Notes under the pieces: generated by a model
Databases searched by the model: none
The model's input: the letters and a program-made list of their open reading frames with translations, nothing else
Told to the model about the DNA's origin: nothing
Shown here: piece by piece, positions 11,197 through 19,075 of the stretch
Position numbering within the stretch: the stretch's first letter is position 1
How the letters are laid out: the number at the start of each line of letters is the position of its first letter
Program-made: the position numbers and the translations under genes
Source of the DNA: Rhizobium sp. P40RR-XXII
GTDB taxonomy: Bacteria > Pseudomonadota > Alphaproteobacteria > Rhizobiales > Rhizobiaceae
Assembly: GCF_012641405.1 (NCBI RefSeq)
Contig: NZ_JABAII010000003.1
Location: forward strand, 248,001-312,000
Direction of reading: 5' to 3'
DNA length: 64,000 bases

Positions 11197-13911
11197 ATGG
11201 AAAAAAGCCTAGCGCGTTACATTTGGTCGAACACCCGGCTGGAGCAGATCTGGATACTGCTGGTCGTCGCGGCGTCGATGATCCCTTACTTTCTGTCCTT
11301 CGACCTGCCCAAGCAGATCGTCAACGGGCCGATCCAGGGTAAGGGTTTCGAGCATCCCGGCCAAACACAGACCTTTATGCACATCGCCTTCGATGTGCCG
11401 CTGATCGGTCATATCGAAGTCTTCCAGGGTGTCCAGCTGACCCGCATGTGGATGCTCGTCGCGCTGAGCATGGTGTTCCTGGCCCTTGTCGTGCTCAACG
11501 GCCTCTTCAAGCTGTATATCAATACCTACAAGGGGCGGCTCGGCGAGCGTATGCTGCGACGCATCCGCTTCGAGCTGATCGATCGGGTGCTGCGGTTTCC
11601 TCCGATCCTTTTCAAGCGCGTGAAGCCCGCGGAAATCGCCACCATGATCAAGGACGAGGTGGAGCCGATGGGCGGCTTCACCGGCGATGCCTTCGTGCAG
11701 CCGGCCCTTCTCGGCGGCCAGGCAGTGACGGCGCTCGTCTTCATCATCATGCAGAATTTCTGGCTCGGCATGATCGCCGCCGGCATCGTCGCCGTGCAGG
11801 CGATCGTCATTCCCCGCATGCGCAAGCGGCTTCTGGAGCTCGGCCGCCAGCGCCAGCTGACTGCGCGCGAGCTTTCCGGCCGTGTCGGTGAGATCGTTGA
11901 CGGCATCGGCACCATTCACGCCAACGACACCACGAATTTGGAGCGTGCCGATATCGCCCATCGGCTCGGATTGATCTTTTCGATCCGCTACGATCTCTAT
12001 CAGTGGAAGTTTTTGGTGAAATTCATCAATAATTTCCTCGCGCAGGTCACGCCCTTCCTGTTCTATCTGATCGGCGGTTTCCTTGCCTTGCAGGGCCGAT
12101 TGGACATCGGCCAGCTCGTCGCAGTCATCAATGCCTATAAGGATTTGCCCGGACCGCTGAAAGAGCTGATCGATTGGGACCAGTCGCGTCAGGACGTGCA
12201 GGTCAAATACAATCAGGTGGTCGAGCAGTTCAGCGTCGATAAATTGATCGATCCGAAAATCCAGATCCTCTCGCATGCGCCGGCCGGACGCATCACCCAT
12301 GCCCTGGTTGCGACCAATGTGACCGTCGTCGACGATAGCGGCGCCCGCGTGCTCGATCACGTCTCGGTCGAGATCCATCCCGGGGAAAGGGTGGCAATCG
12401 TGGGCGACAGCGGTGCGGGCGGTGAATATCTTGCGGAAGCATTCGGGCGCCTGATCTGGCCGGATAGCGGCCGTGTCTCGATCGATGGCCGCGATATCCT
12501 GGAATTGCCGGAATCGATAACCGGACGACGCATCGCCTATGCTTCTTCCGAAACCTTTTTCTTCCATGGTACCTTGCGCAGCAATCTGCTCTATGGCCTC
12601 AAGCATGCGCCGCTCATTGCTCCCGTCTATACCGACGACGAGGCCACCAAGGCCAAATGGCGCGTGATGGAAGCGCGGCGCGCGGCCAATCCGGAATTCG
12701 ATCTCAACGGTGACTGGGTCGATTATGCGGCTGCGGGCGCCACGGGGCCGGATGATATCTATTCGGTGATCCGTCCGGTTCTCGATGCCGTTGCCATGTC
12801 CCAGGATATTTTCGACATGGCGCTGCGCTCGAATGTTGACGCGGCAGCACATGAGGATCTGACGTCGCGTATCGTCGAACTGCGGCAGGCATTGCGGTTG
12901 CGGCTTGAGGAAGAGAAGCTCGAGGACCTCGTCGTTCCCTTCCAGTTCGACGCGTACAATCCGCAGGCGACGGTCGGCGAAAATTTGCTGTTCGGCACGC
13001 TGAAGCGGCCGCAGATGACCAATCGCAAGCTCGCCGCGCATCCTTATTTCCAGCAGATATTCGCCGAGACCGGGCTCGTGTCAGACCTCTACGACATGGG
13101 CTTGGAGATCGCCGAAAACGCGGTCGAGCTTTTCACCGACCTGCCGCCGGACCATCCGTTCTTCCAGCAGCTGACCTTCATGACGGCGGAGGATATTCCG
13201 ACCTATGAGGCGCTGCTGCAGAAGCTGAACGGCAAGGGATATGAGGCGGCGACCGACGATGAACGCGCGGCCATCATCCGCCTCAGCTTCTCCTATATCG
13301 AACCACGTCACCGCTTCGGTCTTCTGACCCAGGTGCTGATGGAAAAGATCGTCCAGGCGCGGGCGAAATTCTACGAGAACATACCAGCCGATCTGACCAA
13401 GGTCATCGAGCGCTATGATCCGGAACGTTTTACCGCGTCGGCGACCCTGATGGACAACGTGCTGTTCGGCCGCATCGCCCATCAGCAGGCCAACGCGCCG
13501 GAGCGCATTCACCAGATCATGTATGATGTCTTCGGCCGCCTCGGCATGCATGACAGCGTCCTGTCGATCGGCCTGGATTTTGATGTTGGTTCGGGCGGCA
13601 AGCGCCTGACGAACGTGCAGCGCCAGAAGCTCAATCTCGGCCGTGCACTATTGAAGCGTGCGGATTATATCATCTGCAACCGTCCGCTGCCGGCGCTCGA
13701 TCATCGCGTTCAGGATCAGATTGCGAGAGCCGTTCTGGGCAAATTTGACAGCGACGGATATGCGCCGGCAATCATCTGGGTATTGTCCAATCCGAGCTTT
13801 GCCGAATTGTTCGATCGTGTTTTGGTCTTCGACCATGGGAGTCTTGTCGAAAGCGGGTCAAGTACCGATCTTTTGGAGAAAAACGGTATGTTCAAAGAAC
13901 TGTTATCGTAA
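11197..13911 (+). CDS. ABC-exporter-like protein with a degenerate nucleotide-binding domain
   Basis: This 904-residue protein has a type I exporter membrane domain at about residues 15-345 (helices near 20-34, 84-104, 172-205 and 275-300). The nucleotide-binding domain at 365-904 is damaged at every catalytic site. The Walker A region is GDSGAGGEY at 403-411, without the Lys-Ser/Thr. The signature is LTNVQ at 804-808 instead of LSGGQ. The Walker B end is CNRP at 827-830, with Asp and Glu replaced by Asn and Arg. The H-loop His is Asn865. The D-loop ALD is kept (833-835). About 330 extra residues (470-800) separate the Q-loop region from the signature. The post-Q-loop motif occurs three times: GTLRSNLLYG, ATVGENLLFG and ATLMDNVLFG. 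The frame is intact and codon use matches the neighbours, so it is not a pseudogene. It may bind rather than hydrolyse ATP, or serve as a scaffold for the glycan pathway next to it. Confidence 0.85.
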   Translation: MEKSLARYIWSNTRLEQIWILLVVAASMIPYFLSFDLPKQIVNGPIQGKGFEHPGQTQTFMHIAFDVPLIGHIEVFQGVQLTRMWMLVALSMVFLALVVLNGLFKLYINTYKGRLGERMLRRIRFELIDRVLRFPPILFKRVKPAEIATMIKDEVEPMGGFTGDAFVQPALLGGQAVTALVFIIMQNFWLGMIAAGIVAVQAIVIPRMRKRLLELGRQRQLTARELSGRVGEIVDGIGTIHANDTTNLERADIAHRLGLIFSIRYDLYQWKFLVKFINNFLAQVTPFLFYLIGGFLALQGRLDIGQLVAVINAYKDLPGPLKELIDWDQSRQDVQVKYNQVVEQFSVDKLIDPKIQILSHAPAGRITHALVATNVTVVDDSGARVLDHVSVEIHPGERVAIVGDSGAGGEYLAEAFGRLIWPDSGRVSIDGRDILELPESITGRRIAYASSETFFFHGTLRSNLLYGLKHAPLIAPVYTDDEATKAKWRVMEARRAANPEFDLNGDWVDYAAAGATGPDDIYSVIRPVLDAVAMSQDIFDMALRSNVDAAAHEDLTSRIVELRQALRLRLEEEKLEDLVVPFQFDAYNPQATVGENLLFGTLKRPQMTNRKLAAHPYFQQIFAETGLVSDLYDMGLEIAENAVELFTDLPPDHPFFQQLTFMTAEDIPTYEALLQKLNGKGYEAATDDERAAIIRLSFSYIEPRHRFGLLTQVLMEKIVQARAKFYENIPADLTKVIERYDPERFTASATLMDNVLFGRIAHQQANAPERIHQIMYDVFGRLGMHDSVLSIGLDFDVGSGGKRLTNVQRQKLNLGRALLKRADYIICNRPLPALDHRVQDQIARAVLGKFDSDGYAPAIIWVLSNPSFAELFDRVLVFDHGSLVESGSSTDLLEKNGMFKELLS

Positions 13912-13963
13912 TATCCTATCTCGACAGTGCGTCTGGGGCCGAACACTGGGGGTATCGAAGCTC

Positions 13964-14440
13964 ATGCTTCTGAAAGACGAAGTTGAAATGCTGAAGCGAG
14001 TGCCGATTTTTTCGCGCATCGCACCCGCGAAATTGAAACTTTTGGCGTTTACGTCCGATCGCGTCAGCTATAATGCTGGCCAAACCCTGTTTCATCAGGG
14101 GGATCACGGAGATGCCGCCTACGTTGTTCTTTCGGGAACTGCTGATATTCTCGTCGATAGCCCGGCCGGCGAGATCAAGGTTGCTGAAGTTGACGTGAAT
14201 TCCATCGTCGGCGAAATCGCAATCCTCTGTGACGTCTCCCGCACCGCCACGGTAAAGGCCACATCCAGGCTCGAGGCATTGAAGATCAGCAAGGAGCATT
14301 TCCTGAAGCTGCTCAGCGATTTTCCGGAAATGGCCGTCGAGATCATGCGCGTGCTTGCCGACCGCCTCAACCATACGACCTCGGAACTGACAGCCGTCCG
14401 CAGCCGCCTCAACCAGCCGCAGTCGATGTCCACGCATTGA
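13964..14440 (+). CDS. Cyclic-nucleotide-binding (cNMP) domain protein
   Basis: This 158-residue protein is essentially one cNMP-binding domain (about residues 15-130) with a short C-terminal helical tail. The phosphate-binding cassette region with VGEIAILCDVSRTATVKA is near residues 82-99; the usual Arg follows at RTATV. There is no DNA-binding helix-turn-helix, so it is not a Crp-type regulator but a stand-alone receptor domain. The ATG at 13964 lies 52 bases after the stop of the ABC-like gene. A longer open frame runs upstream inside that gene but does not look like coding sequence. It probably senses cAMP or cGMP and may control the preceding protein. The cyclase at the left edge of the window could be its source. 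Confidence 0.85.
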   Translation: MLLKDEVEMLKRVPIFSRIAPAKLKLLAFTSDRVSYNAGQTLFHQGDHGDAAYVVLSGTADILVDSPAGEIKVAEVDVNSIVGEIAILCDVSRTATVKATSRLEALKISKEHFLKLLSDFPEMAVEIMRVLADRLNHTTSELTAVRSRLNQPQSMSTH

Positions 14441-14754
14441 GATCGAGATGTCGAGTGTCTGTGCTTTCACGCAGGCGCCGAGCAAATCAATGACATCTGG
14501 ACGATGTGTTCGCCGTCGAGCTTCTGGAGTCATTCCGGAAAGTGCGCGGCGGTTTTCCGGCCGGAATTGCGAGACAATAAAGAGATCGAGCGGTTTAGAG
14601 TTTCCGTGAAAAGCTGAACGCTCTAGCTTTTCAAAATAGCGATCGGAAACTTCTTAATACAGTGCAAAGTTGACTTTGGGTGCCGTGTTGGAAGATTGTG
14701 AATTCGAGGGAAACCTGCGAACATGAAAGCAGTTTTTCTTCTGGCGGTTTCCTC
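14441..14754. other. Intergenic stretch before the XRE gene
   Basis: No convincing gene is seen in these 314 bases. They hold one copy of the mosaic palindromic repeat (14525-14626) and then an AT-richer stretch of about 120 bases that should contain the promoter of the XRE-SARP-YcaO-TfuA unit. No clear -35/-10 pair could be assigned. Confidence 0.6.
14525..14626 (+). repeat. Rhizobial mosaic palindromic repeat, copy 1
   Basis: The element contains a GCGGTTTTCCGGCCGGAATTG core followed by AGCGGTTTAGAG, TTCCGTG and a closing CGCTCTAG. The same blocks in the same order occur at 59701-59812 on the other strand, and the core occurs at 18407-18464. The core is partly self-complementary (CCGGCCGGAATT against ATTCCGG). 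Elements of this kind are widespread between genes in Rhizobium genomes. Confidence 0.75.
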
Positions 14755-15138
14755 ATGGCCAAAAAATACGATGCGATCGACGTAGAAGTTGGATCACGCA
14801 TCCGACTACGCCGGGAAGAATTGTCAATTACGCAGGATATATTAGCCGAGAAGCTTTGCATAAGCCCTCAACAGCTCGAGAAATACGAATGCGGCGTCGA
14901 AAAAATCGGCGCTGGTCGCCTTCTAAGCATTTCTGAAATCCTTGGTGTGCCGGTCATGTTTTTCTTTAGAAGCGCATCGGACGACGCCCTTCCTTCCATG
15001 GAGGCAATGTCCGGTTTTCGACTTGCCAAGCATCACAGGGCCGCGCTGCAGACAGCCTTATCGGGGATTGAGGACAAGCGATTGCGGGCGAGGATTGTCG
15101 CCTTTGTGCAATCAAGCGAACCAGACAACGAGCGCTGA
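14755..15138 (+). CDS. XRE-family helix-turn-helix regulator
   Basis: This 127-residue DNA-binding protein has an XRE/Cro-type helix-turn-helix at about residues 12-66 (SRIRLRREELSITQDILAEK then SPQQLEKYECGVEKIGAGRL). A C-terminal tail of about 55 residues follows, as in rhizobial regulators of the PraR kind. The ATG at 14755 (MAKKYDAI) is preferred over a GTG at 14680 because the protein then starts just before the conserved domain; no strong ribosome-binding site precedes either. The stop is 9 bases before the next gene. Its place as first gene of the operon suggests that it regulates its own operon and the YcaO/TfuA function, perhaps by growth phase or redox state. This is inference. Confidence 0.82.
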   Translation: MAKKYDAIDVEVGSRIRLRREELSITQDILAEKLCISPQQLEKYECGVEKIGAGRLLSISEILGVPVMFFFRSASDDALPSMEAMSGFRLAKHHRAALQTALSGIEDKRLRARIVAFVQSSEPDNER

Positions 15139-15147
15139 CACAGCAAG

Positions 15148-15786
15148 ATGACATTTCATTTAACGACACTCGGTAGTTGCGCCCTCCATGATGAGAAGGG
15201 TGATCGTATGAATGTACCAAGACAGGCGCTGCTCATGCTGGCCTATCTCTACAATTGTCGACAGCCGATGCCGCAGAAGGATCTGGCGGCTTTTCTCTGG
15301 CCTGGCGATCTTCAGGCCGCCGGCGCCAATTTGAGGTCGGCCCTTTTGCGTTTGGCGAGCGCGACGCCCAAATCATCCAGGCTGCTGATCAGCGGTGTTG
15401 CGACGAGCCTCGCATTGAACTTCGACGCATTGCGGTGCGATCTGGATGCTGTCGAAAATGCGTCCGGCGTTGCCAGGCTTGGCGCGCTTGCCGATGCCCT
15501 CGCGGAGGTTGCAACCGCGCTGGAACTCAATCCGCTTGCTCCGGACTACTATTATTGGACCGCAGCAGGAGCCAGCTATTTCCTTGGGGAATATACTGAA
15601 GCATTGGCTTATCTGGACAGGATGAGAGACCCGGGGCCAGCAAGCAGGCTTGCGGCGGCAAGCTGGGCAATGCAGGGGGATCTTGCCAAGGCTGCATCCT
15701 GGCGGGCCAAAGGGGTCAGAGTTGCTCCGCGGCCTCAGGCCTTTATGAGCGTTAGGCGCTCGTTCATCCGTGTCGAACAATTTTAG
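15148..15786 (+). CDS. SARP/BTAD-like regulator, short form
   Basis: This 212-residue protein has an N-terminal winged-helix-like region (residues 1-75, with LTTLGSCAL, RQALLMLAYL and DLAAFLWPG) as in OmpR-type domains of SARP/AfsR regulators. A helical TPR-like region follows at about 100-200 with LELNPLAPDYYYWTAAG and YFLGEYTEALAYLDRM. Full SARP regulators carry a longer activation domain or an ATPase module; both are missing here, so this is a minimal form. It starts 9 bases after the XRE gene and its last 17 bases overlap the YcaO gene. Proteins of this family control secondary-metabolite clusters in actinobacteria, so a role in switching on the YcaO/TfuA pair is plausible. Family assignment is moderate. 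Confidence 0.65.
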   Translation: MTFHLTTLGSCALHDEKGDRMNVPRQALLMLAYLYNCRQPMPQKDLAAFLWPGDLQAAGANLRSALLRLASATPKSSRLLISGVATSLALNFDALRCDLDAVENASGVARLGALADALAEVATALELNPLAPDYYYWTAAGASYFLGEYTEALAYLDRMRDPGPASRLAAASWAMQGDLAKAASWRAKGVRVAPRPQAFMSVRRSFIRVEQF

Positions 15787-16942
15787 GGCGTGCCCACCTG
15801 GCGAAACACTTTTTAGGGTTTCGCCCTACTTGGAACGGCTTGGCATAACCCGTGTTGGCCGCCAGACCGAGCTCGATCGCATAGGCATTCCCGTTTGGTG
15901 TGCCTACGCCCCGAATTCCAAGGCGATCGTGATCGCTCAGGGAAAAGGTCTGGACGACGTCTCCGCGAAAACATCCGCGGTGATGGAAGCGATCGAGCGA
16001 TCGGTCGCGACCCAACCTTTCTGTTCAGCGTTGATGGCAAGTCAGGATGATCTTGCCGCAAGCGGTCATGCGATCGATTGTTTGGACGATCTGCTGGCGA
16101 TCGGCGCGCAACCGGTAGAGACCAACGAACAAATCAGATGGTCCCAAGCCCACGATCTGGTGAAGAACACCTCAATGTTCGTACCCTTCGAGGCCATTCA
16201 TCTTGACCGAACGCATGTCAGCCCGCGATTTTGGGTGTCATCGGACGGATTGGCGTCGGGAAATACCTGGCACGAGGCAGTCCTGCACGGGTTGCTGGAG
16301 CGGGTAGAGCGGGATGCTTGCGCCCTCTGGAATGTTGGCGAGCCGGCGTGCCGGTATGCACGCCGGATAGATCCGCATAGCATCGAAGATGAAGGTATTC
16401 GCGAGATGCTGGAGAAGATTTTCTCCGCGGACTTCGATCTCGCCCTTTTCGATGTGACGTGCGATCTAGGCGTTGCCTCCGTCGTCGCATTGCTGCGGCC
16501 GAGAGGCGACGACGGCTCGCTGAGATATGTCGACTTGACCATGGGGGCGGGAGCATCCTTGTCCCCCGATGTGGCCGCGGCCCGGGCGATTTCCGAGGCC
16601 GTGCAGTCGCGGATGACGTTCATTGCCGGTGCCAGAGATGATCTTGTCCCGGAGCTGTTCTCACGCCGCGCCGATCCCGCTCACCTGCAGTCGTTCCAGG
16701 CGCGATACACGACGAACCTCAACGAATTGCCGACGATGATGGCCAAGTCCACGCGGGATGCGCTCGACCGCCTAGTCGAAACTCTGTCGGGATGCGGTAT
16801 CGACCAGCTTTATGCAATCGAACTCGCACCGGAATGGCTGCCGGCATCGGTCACAAAGGTTTTCGCGCCGCAACTCGAACATCCGGACGGGGGTCGCCGA
16901 ATTCGTTTCGGCAGCCGCGCGCTGTCAAGAGGTTTCCTATGA
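15770..16942 (+). CDS. YcaO-family ATP-dependent backbone-modifying enzyme (TfuA-associated)
   Basis: This 390-residue YcaO protein activates backbone amides with ATP. In TfuA-linked members the likely product is a thioamide or a related backbone change. Residues 22-60 hold GITRVGRQTELDRIGIPV and the AQGKGL segment typical of the family. The ATP/Mg-binding glutamates are in MEAIER (72-77) and LLERVERD (175-182). The C-terminus lacks the PxPxP end of azoline-forming YcaOs, in keeping with the TfuA type. The start is a GTG at 15770 inside the SARP-like gene, without a clear ribosome-binding site, so coupling is likely. Its stop overlaps the TfuA start as ATGA. The substrate is not known; no clear precursor peptide was found. 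Confidence 0.9.
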   Translation: MSNNFRACPPGETLFRVSPYLERLGITRVGRQTELDRIGIPVWCAYAPNSKAIVIAQGKGLDDVSAKTSAVMEAIERSVATQPFCSALMASQDDLAASGHAIDCLDDLLAIGAQPVETNEQIRWSQAHDLVKNTSMFVPFEAIHLDRTHVSPRFWVSSDGLASGNTWHEAVLHGLLERVERDACALWNVGEPACRYARRIDPHSIEDEGIREMLEKIFSADFDLALFDVTCDLGVASVVALLRPRGDDGSLRYVDLTMGAGASLSPDVAAARAISEAVQSRMTFIAGARDDLVPELFSRRADPAHLQSFQARYTTNLNELPTMMAKSTRDALDRLVETLSGCGIDQLYAIELAPEWLPASVTKVFAPQLEHPDGGRRIRFGSRALSRGFL

Positions 16943-17643
16943 AAGTGATCTTCGTAGGCCCGAGCCTGCCCGATGCCAAAGCGCTTGCCGACCGCACGAT
17001 GGTCATACGACCGCCAGCATGCCAAGGCGACGTCGTGAAAGCTCTTGAGGATGGGGCTGTCGCCATCGGCCTTATCGACGGTCAGTTCGAATTCGTCGCG
17101 CCGGTCTGGCACAAGGAGTTACTCTTTGCCCTATCCCGAGGGGTCCCCGTGTTTGGGGCCGCCAGCATGGGAGCGCTGCGTGCGGTGGAGTGCCAGACTT
17201 ACGGCATGGTCGGCGTCGGCCGGATCTTCGGCGACTATGCTTCCGGCTGCCGCGAGGAGGATGCGGACGTCGCTCTTCTTCATGGCCCGGCGGAATTGGG
17301 CTATCCCGCTTTGTCGGTGCCACTGGTCAATGTCGATGCGACAATCGAGGCTGCGATTGGCCAAGGTATTATCGGCAGGCAAGAGGCTCTGCGGCTCTCC
17401 CAGGCAGCCCGGCGTGTATTTTTCAAGGATCGGACCTGGAGGCGTGTTGCCGAAGCCGCCGATATGGATGCGGCGCAGGTGAGGGCACTCGTCGCAAAAG
17501 CCTGGACCGACCAGAAGCGTCAAGATGCGATCGAGCTTATGCGCGCAATTGCTGGGGCGCCGTTGCACGCGCGCGTAGCGGACTGGTCTTTCAATGCGAC
17601 ACCGCTCTGGCGCGAGCTCTTTCCGCAACTTTACCGCATGTAG
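16939..17643 (+). CDS. tfuA: TfuA-like protein, YcaO partner
   Basis: This 234-residue protein has the TfuA core. The motif VFGAASMGALRAVE at residues 71-84 is the family hallmark, followed by YGMVGVGRIF and an acidic ..EEDADVALLHGP region. TfuA partners YcaO in trifolitoxin production and in thioamide formation (thioviridamide-type peptides; thioglycine of methyl-coenzyme M reductase), where it is thought to supply sulfide to the YcaO reaction. The ATG at 16939 overlaps the YcaO stop and is preceded by AGAGG at the right distance. The open frame upstream of it lies inside ycaO and is a shadow. Name and pairing are secure; the target of modification is open. Confidence 0.9.
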   Translation: MKVIFVGPSLPDAKALADRTMVIRPPACQGDVVKALEDGAVAIGLIDGQFEFVAPVWHKELLFALSRGVPVFGAASMGALRAVECQTYGMVGVGRIFGDYASGCREEDADVALLHGPAELGYPALSVPLVNVDATIEAAIGQGIIGRQEALRLSQAARRVFFKDRTWRRVAEAADMDAAQVRALVAKAWTDQKRQDAIELMRAIAGAPLHARVADWSFNATPLWRELFPQLYRM

Positions 17644-17748
17644 TTGATTCTCAATGCAGTCATTACGTGTGCAACGCTTTTGCAACGCACCTCATCAATC
17701 GAAATATGCCAATCTCCCCTCACGAAATCATTTTATGGGGCCTTAAGA

Positions 17749-17970
17749 GTGGTTGATTTTGAAGGACAGGAACGTCAGAGCGAGATCTTGGCGCTCGCAA
17801 AAATGATGCAGTATGCCGGTCAAATTGCCGGCGAGCTCGATGCACCGCAGGCGGTGTTTCTGATAAAGGCAGCGCAAGCCGCTCTTTTTTCGATTTTAGA
17901 AACCGAGTTCCCGATGCTCCCTCGCGTGCATCTGAAAGGGCTTGTTAGTGACACGCATGGTAACTGCTAG
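17749..17970 (+). CDS. Small ORF downstream of tfuA, unknown function
   Basis: This 73-residue frame with a GTG start (VVDFEGQERQSEILALAKMM) is predicted to be mostly helical and ends in a Cys. No family was recognised. The same frame is open back to the tfuA stop, but an initiation site there is not evident. A 16-codon ATG frame at 17706-17756 ends across the GTG, which would allow coupling. The upstream spacer has a direct repeat TGCAACGC at 17670 and 17681. It may be a real small protein, a candidate substrate of YcaO/TfuA, or noncoding. Codon use is ordinary for the window. Confidence 0.35.
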   Translation: MVDFEGQERQSEILALAKMMQYAGQIAGELDAPQAVFLIKAAQAALFSILETEFPMLPRVHLKGLVSDTHGNC

Positions 17971-18157
17971 CAACGAGCTTTGGTTCTTCTAACGTCATCG
18001 ATTGATACATTTATTTGATACCGCGCTGACACACAGAAACTTCGAGAGATCCAGCTTGATCAGAAGAATAGGAAGCAGGGTGGGCTGGCCCGCAAGAAAG
18101 GTAAGCTCCGCCGATACGGCAGGCATCGTTGCGGATTTCAAAGGGCCTCAAGCAAAT

Positions 18158-18247
18158 ATGAGGGGCGCGGTCATGATGCTTGCAGTGATTATTGTTGCGT
18201 GGCTCACCATTGCCTGCGGTATCTGCCGTTCGTTGAACTGGCTCTGA
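18158..18247 (+). CDS. Possible 29-residue single-helix membrane peptide
   Basis: The ATG at 18158 starts a short frame, MRGAVMMLAVIIVAWLTIACG and eight more residues, which would be one transmembrane helix with a positive N-terminus. AAGGG lies about 11 bases upstream. It is too short for any family call and may be chance. Confidence 0.25.
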   Translation: MRGAVMMLAVIIVAWLTIACGICRSLNWL

Positions 18248-18406
18248 TCTCCGGCTGCCAACACTGATCGCGACATGACCCCGGTCATGCCTCAAGGACA
18301 ATTGTTTATCACGCCCATCGGCGTCGAAATCTTATGCTGCTTCACACTGCCGAGTACACTGGCCATTCCGCAAATTCTATGGGCAACAGTCACCGGCGGA
18401 AAAAGC

Positions 18407-18464
18407 CTAGAGCAATTCCAGGAAAAGTGCATAGCGGTTCTCCGTCCGGAATTGCGTAGAAAAG
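18407..18464 (+). repeat. Rhizobial mosaic palindromic repeat, copy 2 (short form)
   Basis: The block runs from CTAGAGCAATTCCAGG through AGCGGTTCTCCGTCCGGAATTGCG. It matches the right half of the element at 59701-59812 read on the minus strand, and shares the core with 14525-14626. The later GGTTT block is missing, so this is a shorter module. Confidence 0.8.
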
Positions 18465-18544
18465 GAAACTTAGCTGGCATATGGCAGTCTCTGCTCATGC
18501 CAAGCTCACGTGGGGTTGCAAGCAATCTCGCGGTGGAGAGGATC

Positions 18545-18847
18545 ATGGAAAGGTTGAAACGTCTCGCACAAGGCGATCTGTCGCAAAACGAACTCGAAGT
18601 TCTAAAGCGAGTGTTCGATCTCGTTACCAGGCAGAGCTGGTTCGACGATACTCAATATAGCCGGGAGGGTTTTGCCGCCGCGCTGGTCGGGCTGTTTCGG
18701 TGTGGAATGACTAATCCGACTCAGCTAGAAAGAATCGCGATGTTTTGGGCATTGAGCGACTTTTCCCAAAGCATGTCGAATGGCCAACGGGCCAAACTGA
18801 GATCGCTCTACAGCCGAGGCGAGGCAGAGCGGCAAGTTTGCTATTGA
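18545..18847 (+). CDS. Conserved-looking hypothetical protein
   Basis: This 100-residue protein (MERLKRLAQGDLSQNELEVL...) is predicted to be all helical with no membrane segment. The ATG at 18545 follows a good ribosome-binding site, GTGGAGAGG, five to thirteen bases upstream. That is why the longer open frame, which would start at 18275 and run through repeat DNA, is not used. No domain was recognised. A LERLxRLAxGxLSxxE start of this sort is common in small orphan rhizobial proteins. Function unknown. Confidence 0.6.
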   Translation: MERLKRLAQGDLSQNELEVLKRVFDLVTRQSWFDDTQYSREGFAAALVGLFRCGMTNPTQLERIAMFWALSDFSQSMSNGQRAKLRSLYSRGEAERQVCY

Positions 18848-18976
18848 AAGGATACGAACTTTCGATCGGGCTGATTTCGACTTGCCCATGGCCGTAGAAA
18901 TCAAACAGACAGAGCGTGTGAGGCGCGTGCGATTTAATCCGCCAGGGCTTTGGTCGCCATCTCTGACAGTCCCTGC

Positions 18977-19075
18977 TAGACGGTTATTCCGGAAACTTTG
19001 AGATCGTGGGCGACAGCGGCCTTGCTGGAACCCGCCACGATGCGATCACGGATCTTAATGTTAGCGCTATGTGCC
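18977..19075 (-). pseudogene. Fragment resembling a recombinase/transposase HTH tail
   Basis: Read on the minus strand, the fragment gives IKIRDRIVAGSSKAAVAHDL then KVSGITV and a stop. This resembles the C-terminal helix-turn-helix of Hin-type resolvases or of small transposases (...AGxSKAAVAxxxxVSxxTV). No start, no catalytic part and no flanking inverted repeats are visible, so it would be a remnant of a lost mobile element. The match is short and the call is tentative. Confidence 0.35.

Larger units (their letters stand above)
17971..18544. other. Gene-poor stretch with a possible tiny membrane peptide
   Basis: Only two items stand out: the 29-codon frame at 18158 and the repeat at 18407-18464. 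A longer open frame runs through the repeat into the gene at 18545, but its first 90 codons are partly repeat sequence and do not look like protein. Confidence 0.55.

Noticed and set aside
11209..13041. Long minus-strand open frame of 610 codons
   Set aside because: It is antisense to the degenerate ABC protein; its product is rich in His, Asp and Arg in the way shadow frames are, with no domain.
18275..18544. N-terminal extension of the hypothetical gene at 18545
   Set aside because: About half of it is the mosaic repeat read as codons, while a good ribosome-binding site precedes the ATG at 18545.
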